Below are positions 6,769-10,622 of a DNA stretch of 10,622 bases, piece by piece (position 1 is the stretch's first letter; the number at the start of each line of letters is the position of its first letter). A model generated the notes under the pieces. It did not search any database and had not been told where the DNA came from. It saw only the letters and a program-made list of their open reading frames with translations. The DNA comes from an uncultured Bacilli bacterium (lineage in GTDB: Bacteria > Bacillota_I > Bacilli_A > RF39 > UBA660): the NCBI GenBank assembly GCA_947628245.1, contig CANQZH010000019.1:1-10622 (forward strand), in the 5' to 3' direction. The translations under genes and the position numbers were made by a program.

Positions 6769-7299
6769 ATGAATAATTTAAAAAATACTAAAATTTTAGG
6801 AATTGTTTTTATTTTTCTTTTATGTGTATTATTTCATTTTACTTATCAAATATGGCCTAATTCTCTTTTTAGTGTAATATTTCCGGTAAATGAAAGTATA
6901 TGGGAACATATGAAATTAATTTTTAGTTCATTTGTTATTTATGGCATATTTGAATATTTAATAATAAGAAAAAAAGTTAAAGTTAACAATTATTTACTTA
7001 ATTTATTTATAACGCCAGGACTAGCTATATTATTATATTTAACGATATATATTCCTTTATATTTTAAATATGGAGAGAATATGATAATTAGTATTGGGTT
7101 ATTATTTATAATGATTATTATTGAAGAATTAATTAGTTATAATCTTCTTAAAAGTAAAGAAATTAGTAATGGTAAATTAATTGGTTTTATTGGTATTATT
7201 TTAATGTATTTTTTATTTAGTTATTATACTTATAATCCAACTGATAATTTCTTATTTTATGATATTTTAAAAAATGGTTATGGAATTTTACCAAATTAA
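6769..7299 (+). CDS. DUF6512-like small integral membrane protein
   Basis: A 176-residue protein with about five membrane helices (9-27, 50-66, 76-98, 104-126, 136-154). The motif FHFTYQ followed by FPVNESIWEHMKL at 38-50 and the C-terminal TYNPTDN...YGI match what I remember of the DUF6512 family in Clostridia and Bacilli, whose function is unknown. A strong GGGAGG (6758-6763) lies five bases before the ATG. It is the only plus-strand protein gene in the window and is followed directly by a terminator. The family assignment is from memory. Confidence 0.85.
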   Translation: MNNLKNTKILGIVFIFLLCVLFHFTYQIWPNSLFSVIFPVNESIWEHMKLIFSSFVIYGIFEYLIIRKKVKVNNYLLNLFITPGLAILLYLTIYIPLYFKYGENMIISIGLLFIMIIIEELISYNLLKSKEISNGKLIGFIGIILMYFLFSYYTYNPTDNFLFYDILKNGYGILPN

Positions 7300-7331
7300 A
7301 ACGGACTTTTAACAAGTACGTTTTTATTTTT
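7298..7331 (+). terminator. Intrinsic terminator after the DUF6512-like gene
   Basis: AAAACG (7298-7303) pairs with CGTTTT (7319-7324), and ACTT (7305-7308) pairs with AAGT (7314-7317), with one G/A mismatch between them and a TTAAC loop. A T-rich tail follows at 7321-7330. The stem begins inside the stop codon. The opposite strand also ends in TTTTAATTT, so it may also stop transcription from tRNA-Leu on the minus strand. Confidence 0.72.
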
Positions 7332-7360
7332 AACTCTAAATTGCGAGTTTGATATCAATT

Positions 7361-7447
7361 TGGTGCTCGTACTCGGACTTGAACCGAGACTTTCGCAAGA
7401 AAAATAGATTTTGAGTCTATCGCGTCTACCAATTTCGCCATACGAGC
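7361..7447 (-). tRNA. tRNA-Leu(CAA)
   Basis: An 87-nt class II tRNA with encoded CCA (complement of 7361-7363). The acceptor stem GCTCGTA/TACGAGC pairs fully. The anticodon stem ATAGA/TCTAT encloses the loop CTCAAAA, giving anticodon CAA, which reads UUG. A D-loop TTGGTAGA, a long variable arm and TTCGAGT in the T-loop are all visible. Confidence 0.96.
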
Positions 7448-7454
7448 AAATAAA

Positions 7455-7480
7455 ATTTGTACTATAAGTATAGCACAAAT
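7455..7480 (-). terminator. Long hairpin between the small membrane protein gene and tRNA-Leu, possible terminator
   Basis: An 11-bp stem (ATTTGTGCTAT / ATAGTACAAAT on the minus strand, one G-T pair) with an ACTT loop starts 5 bases after the stop codon of the small membrane protein gene. The tail on the minus strand, TTTATTT, is only moderately T-rich. The loop side also contains TATACT (7472-7467), which could be the -10 of tRNA-Leu, 20 bases upstream of the tRNA. Which role dominates cannot be decided from the sequence. Confidence 0.45.
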
Positions 7481-7484
7481 AAAA

Positions 7485-7796
7485 TTATTTGACATTATTT
7501 TTTGCTTGTTTAATTGCAAATTGATTTAAATATTTATATCTTAAAATAAAGGATGCTATTAAAAAGACGATAGATGCTAATATTAAAGGAATAGATGCTA
7601 CCCAAGTTGACCAATCAACATTATGATGAATATAATTATTAGTAATTATATAAAGGGCAAACAATACTCCAATTGTACCGGTTAAAGATAATCTAAATAA
7701 TCTAATATTCATTATTTTTCCTTCATTACTACTATAATAAGTTTTTTTTAAGGCTTTTTTTTCTTCTTTACTCATTCTTTGATATTGATTTTTCAT
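7485..7796 (-). CDS. Small two-helix membrane protein, family unrecognised
   Basis: From the ATG at 7796 the protein has 103 residues: a basic N-terminus (MKNQYQRMSKEEKKALKKTY), a helix at about 34-51, a short outside loop with HHNVDWSTW, a second helix at about 66-87 and a basic C-terminus. Both ends should face the cytoplasm. Upstream in-frame GTG codons at 7805 and 7802 are alternative starts, since GGTG lies only three bases from the ATG and the ribosome binding site is not decisive. It has its own promoter at 7818-7846. Confidence 0.75.
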   Translation of the reverse strand: MKNQYQRMSKEEKKALKKTYYSSNEGKIMNIRLFRLSLTGTIGVLFALYIITNNYIHHNVDWSTWVASIPLILASIVFLIASFILRYKYLNQFAIKQAKNNVK

Positions 7797-7817
7797 CTTC
7801 ACCACTTCTTTATTAAA

Positions 7818-7846
7818 AGTATAACAATTATTTAAATTAAAAACAA
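7818..7846 (-). promoter_or_regulatory. Probable promoter of the small membrane protein gene
   Basis: On the minus strand TTGTTT (7846-7841) is 17 bp from TATACT (7823-7818). It lies directly downstream of the SDR gene stop, where I found no strong terminator, so some read-through from the SDR gene is also possible. Confidence 0.55.
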
Positions 7847-7851
7847 TAGCT

Positions 7852-8772
7852 TTATCCCATTATTTGACCACCATTATTATGAATTACTTGTCCTGTAACG
7901 TAACTTGAATCATCACTTGCTAAAAAGACAAAGGTAGGTGCTAGTTCATATGGCATTGCTCCTCTTGCCATTGCAGCATCAGCTCCTAAAGATGGGATTT
8001 TTTCTTTAACCCAACAAGCTGGTTGAAGTGGTGTCCAAAAATAACCTGGAGCAATCGCATTAACTCGAATATTTTTTAAAGCTAAATTTCTAGCTAAAGC
8101 TCTAGTAAATCCCACAATAGCTCCTTTTGAAGTAACATAATCAATTAACTGAGGTTCACCATAAAAGGCGGTTACAGAAGTTAAATTAATGATTGATGCC
8201 CCACTTTTTAAATAAGGTAAAACTTCTTTAGTTAAATAAAACATTCCATATACATTAACTTTCATTGTCCAATCAAATTGTTCATCACTTACGCAATCTA
8301 AAGTATCTTGTTGATATTGAACACCGGCATTATTAACTAAGATATCTATTTGACCAAAACAATCTAAGGTTTTACAAACAATTTCTTTACAAAATTCACG
8401 GTTAGTAATATCACCTGCTAATAAAAGACATTCTCCTCCTAAACTTTCAATATAATTTTTAGTATCAATTGCATCTTGATGTTCATCATAATAAGGAATA
8501 ACTACTTTAGCACCTTCTTTTACAAAGGCAATTGCACAAGCTCGACCTAGTCCACTATCACCACCAGTAATAATGGCAACCTTACCTTTTAATTTATTGC
8601 TTCCTTGATAATTAGGATTATCAAAAATTGGTAAAGGATTCATAAGATATTCCATTCCTGGTTGTTCATTTTGAGATTGCTGTGGCGCTAAAATATCATA
8701 TATTTTACTTTGAACTCCTTTATCTTTAAAATATTTATAGTAGGTATTCCCATACTTATAATCATAATCCAT
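7852..8772 (-). CDS. SDR-family oxidoreductase, general stress protein 39/YghA type
   Basis: A 306-residue NAD(P)-dependent short-chain dehydrogenase. The cofactor motif TGGDSGLG is at 69-76, NNAG at 147-150, and the catalytic residues Asn173, Ser199, Tyr212 and Lys216 are all present with normal spacing. PG at 242-243 followed by WTPLQPA is typical of the bacterial stress-associated subgroup (B. subtilis GSP39/YdaD, E. coli YghA), as is the roughly 60-residue N-terminal extension before the Rossmann fold, here with MEYLMNPLPIFDNPNYQGS. The substrate is unknown. AGGGGGT precedes the ATG by seven bases. It is cytoplasmic and lies downstream of the terminator of the CAP-protein gene. Confidence 0.93.
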   Translation of the reverse strand: MDYDYKYGNTYYKYFKDKGVQSKIYDILAPQQSQNEQPGMEYLMNPLPIFDNPNYQGSNKLKGKVAIITGGDSGLGRACAIAFVKEGAKVVIPYYDEHQDAIDTKNYIESLGGECLLLAGDITNREFCKEIVCKTLDCFGQIDILVNNAGVQYQQDTLDCVSDEQFDWTMKVNVYGMFYLTKEVLPYLKSGASIINLTSVTAFYGEPQLIDYVTSKGAIVGFTRALARNLALKNIRVNAIAPGYFWTPLQPACWVKEKIPSLGADAAMARGAMPYELAPTFVFLASDDSSYVTGQVIHNNGGQIMG

Positions 8773-8824
8773 TTATAAGACCCCCTAAAATAATATATGT
8801 CAAAATTAAATTGGGGTTATACCT

Positions 8825-8850
8825 AAAAAAAACAGCTAATTACTTAGCTG
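8825..8850 (-). terminator. Intrinsic terminator of the CAP-domain gene, overlapping its stop codon
   Basis: On the minus strand CAGCTAA-GTAA-TTAGCTG forms a perfect 7-bp stem (8850-8833) followed by eight T residues (8832-8825). The TAA stop codon of the CAP gene (8842-8840) is in the loop, so the stem's 5' arm encodes the last residues of the protein. Confidence 0.88.
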
Positions 8851-10195
8851 AATTCTTCTTTAAAGATTTAAAACCAAAGATTAAACTTAATGAAGTAATA
8901 AATAGTAGAACAAGATATAAAACAAGATGATCACCAGTTTGAGGATTTTCTTCAGTTTCAACATTATTATTTACAGTTGAAGATGTTTGATTGTTTGTTG
9001 CTGGTTTCTCAGTTGAAGATGGTTTTTCTGTTGAAGTTTGATTATTAGTTGGTTCTTTATCTTGATTATTATCAGTATTTTCTGTTTTATCAGGGGTTGT
9101 TTCATTTGAATTATCTTGATTTGGTTTAGGATTTTCATCATTAGCAATATTAGAAGTTTCTTTTTTATTAACATCAAAGAAATTAACTGTATATTGAACT
9201 AATGCATCTTTTGCTGTAGCTTCTCTTGTTTTACTAACTTCTTGTAAACCAAATACTTCAACTTTATAAGATGTATTATCTATATATTGAGTACCCTCTA
9301 CTGATGGTTGAACAAATATTAATTCATCACCACTTACTTGTAAAGTATTATCAGATTTTTTACATTCATAAGCTTTATTTGTTTTTAAATCTGTTACTTT
9401 AACAACAATTTTAGAAGCATCTTCATAATTTAATTTAGCTGTATTTAAAACAATATTCCAAGCAGATGTCTCGTCATATAAGATATTTGTTGGCATATAT
9501 CCTGGTACTGGAAATGCTGTATAAGCTAAATCTGACGTGTTTTTAGATTCAGCTATATCGCCCATAGCAGTTGGTGCTACATAACCAAATTGTAATAAAG
9601 AATTTTCAGGATCTAATATTGCTCTTCGATGTCCAGTTGTATCAAATGTTTTTTCCGTTAAGTTATATCCTTCATCTAACCAACCAGTTATAGAACCAGT
9701 AGGAGTATATCCCCAAGCAATGATATTATGTTTAGGTGTTTTAGCAATTTGCCATAATTCATCACTCATTCCACTAGGTCTTTGACTATCATCTAAGAAA
9801 TGTGCAAAATTATCTAATGAAATTCTTGCTAAAGCTCCAGCTTGTAAATCTTTACGATGTGTAGATACACCAGTTAATGGTTCAACACCTACTAACCAAC
9901 GATAATAATTAGCCATTGTAGTCATAGCTTTGTGAGTGTCGGCTGTTAATTCTCCTTCATTATATGGAGCTGTTGTTACTGGGGCAACTTTATAATAAGT
10001 TGATGTTTTACCATTTTCATAACTACCAGTATTTTTAGTCTTGTTATATTCAGCGATGATTTGTTCCTTAGTTCTTGTCTTGTAAACCTCCCAATCATTG
10101 GCAATATAACTTTCAGCATTAACGGTATTTGCTAAGAATGGAACAGTGATTGCTGATACTAATATTGCCTTTTTCAAAATGTTAGTTTTCTTCAT
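8840..10195 (-). CDS. Secreted CAP-domain protein with an NPQTG-type cell-wall sorting signal
   Basis: A 451-residue precursor. Residues 1-27 form a signal peptide (basic start, hydrophobic ILVSAITVPFLA, likely cleavage after VNA). A CAP/SCP domain spans about 85-230, with His89, ISLDNFAHF at 125-133, the stretch KHNIIAWGY (155-163) and the hallmark GHRRAILDP at 188-196. A beta-rich region follows to about 340, then a low-complexity Asn/Thr/Pro/Glu/Ser-rich wall spacer (about 343-416). The end has the standard sorting order: NPQTG (417-421), hydrophobic helix (424-441) and a basic tail. Sortases of the host should link it to peptidoglycan. The function of bacterial CAP domains is mostly unknown. 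AGGGAAG precedes the ATG. It is monocistronic, with its own promoter and terminator. Confidence 0.93.
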   Translation of the reverse strand: MKKTNILKKAILVSAITVPFLANTVNAESYIANDWEVYKTRTKEQIIAEYNKTKNTGSYENGKTSTYYKVAPVTTAPYNEGELTADTHKAMTTMANYYRWLVGVEPLTGVSTHRKDLQAGALARISLDNFAHFLDDSQRPSGMSDELWQIAKTPKHNIIAWGYTPTGSITGWLDEGYNLTEKTFDTTGHRRAILDPENSLLQFGYVAPTAMGDIAESKNTSDLAYTAFPVPGYMPTNILYDETSAWNIVLNTAKLNYEDASKIVVKVTDLKTNKAYECKKSDNTLQVSGDELIFVQPSVEGTQYIDNTSYKVEVFGLQEVSKTREATAKDALVQYTVNFFDVNKKETSNIANDENPKPNQDNSNETTPDKTENTDNNQDKEPTNNQTSTEKPSSTEKPATNNQTSSTVNNNVETEENPQTGDHLVLYLVLLFITSLSLIFGFKSLKKNSAK

Positions 10196-10219
10196 TTTTA
10201 TCTTCCCTTTCCTATATTA

Positions 10220-10248
10220 ATAATACCATTTCTATATTCTAGAAGCAA
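10220..10248 (-). promoter_or_regulatory. Promoter of the CAP-domain gene
   Basis: On the minus strand TTGCTT (10248-10243) and TATTAT (10225-10220) are 17 bp apart, and TGG directly before the -10 forms an extended -10. The start would be near 10213, about 18 bases before the start codon. Confidence 0.65.
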
Positions 10249-10261
10249 GTATTTTTTATGC

Positions 10262-10287
10262 AAAATAAAAACCCTTTATTTAAAGGG
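10262..10287 (-). terminator. Intrinsic terminator of the tRNA-Ile/tRNA-Glu unit
   Basis: CCCTTT-AAAT-AAAGGG on the minus strand (10287-10272) makes a perfect 6-bp stem followed by TTTTTATTTT (10271-10262). It lies 13 bases after the 3' end of tRNA-Glu. Confidence 0.82.
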
Positions 10288-10300
10288 ATAAATTTCAATA

Positions 10301-10377
10301 TGGTGACCCGTACGGGATTTGAACCCATGAATGCATGCGTGAAAGGCATGTGTGTTCAACCACTTCACCAACGGGCC
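10301..10377 (-). tRNA. tRNA-Glu(TTC)
   Basis: A 77-nt tRNA with encoded CCA. The anticodon stem CATGC/GCATG encloses the loop CTTTCAC, giving anticodon TTC. The acceptor stem GGCCCGT/ACGGGTC pairs with one G-T. TTCAAAT is the T-loop. It lies 4 bases after tRNA-Ile in the same transcript. Confidence 0.96.
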
Positions 10378-10381
10378 AAAA

Positions 10382-10458
<77 letters not shown>

Positions 10459-10478
10459 ATTTCGTCGTTGACTTCTTA

Positions 10479-10507
10479 ATTCTATCTTATAACTCAAAAT
10501 TTTGCAA
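10479..10507 (-). promoter_or_regulatory. Promoter of the tRNA-Ile/tRNA-Glu unit
   Basis: On the minus strand TTGCAA (10507-10502) and TAGAAT (10484-10479) are separated by 17 bp. The predicted start, near 10472, is about 14 bases before the mature 5' end of tRNA-Ile. Confidence 0.6.
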
Positions 10508-10622
10508 GTCTTTTTTTAATTTTTTTACATAATTATGAGCAAAACGTTACAATTTACAGCCCCAAGTAAAAATAAACTAGATAAAAATAGAAAATCTAAT
10601 TTTTTTAAATTAAAATAATAGT

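Noticed and set aside
7296..7478. Minus-strand 60-codon frame over tRNA-Leu
   Set aside because: It is the translation of the tRNA itself and its flanks.
8971..9177. Minus-strand 68-codon frame inside the CAP gene
   Set aside because: It is a shifted-frame reading of the low-complexity wall spacer, rich in Lys, Ile and Gln, with no start signal.
10535..10618. Plus-strand 27-codon frame at the right edge
   Set aside because: No ribosome binding site and no recognisable product; length is within chance.
10508..10622. Minus-strand open frame entering from the right edge and ending in a hydrophobic stretch (about 31 codons)
   Set aside because: It could be the tail of a membrane protein, but about 90 bases of AT-rich DNA is too little to support it.

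Overview
The window is AT-rich DNA from a low-GC Gram-positive bacterium (Bacillota). An hrcA gene with CIRCE operators, AGGTG-type ribosome binding sites, encoded CCA ends on all tRNAs and an NPQTG-type sortase signal suggest a walled, host-associated member of the Bacilli side of the phylum, such as Erysipelotrichales or an RF39-like lineage. The exact taxon cannot be read from the sequence. TGA ends the tadB-like gene inside an ATGA start/stop overlap, so the standard bacterial code is used rather than the Mycoplasma code.

Layout from left to right: (1) 1-993, the 5' part of hrcA on the minus strand with a strong promoter flanked by two CIRCE-like operators. (2) 990-1449, a small minus-strand gene broken by a +1 frame change. 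(3) 1492-5258, a tight minus-strand operon of four Tad/Flp (type IVc) secretion-type genes, in transcription order tadZ-, tadA-, tadB- and tadC-like. (4) 5346-5843, an HD-domain phosphohydrolase with its own promoter and terminator. (5) 5940-6689, an unrecognised protein, divergent from (6) 6769-7299, a DUF6512-like membrane protein. (7) 7361-7447, tRNA-Leu(CAA). (8) About 7485-7796, a small two-helix membrane protein. (9) 7852-8772, a stress-type SDR oxidoreductase. (10) 8840-10195, a secreted CAP-domain protein with a C-terminal sorting signal. (11) 10301-10458, a tRNA-Ile/tRNA-Glu pair with its own promoter and terminator.

The most unusual feature is the Tad operon. The tadA-like motor ATPase is full length and otherwise well conserved, but its P-loop reads GSSSSGAT: the invariant Walker A lysine is alanine and the loop glycines and threonine are serines. 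Other active-site positions are also altered. The operon has the motor, the MinD/ParA-like partner and both membrane platform proteins, but no pilin, prepilin peptidase or TadE/F-like pseudopilin is visible in the window. This may be a degenerating Tad system, or one that works with a non-canonical motor or takes energy from a second ATPase encoded elsewhere. A small frameshifted gene lies directly downstream, before the hrcA promoter.
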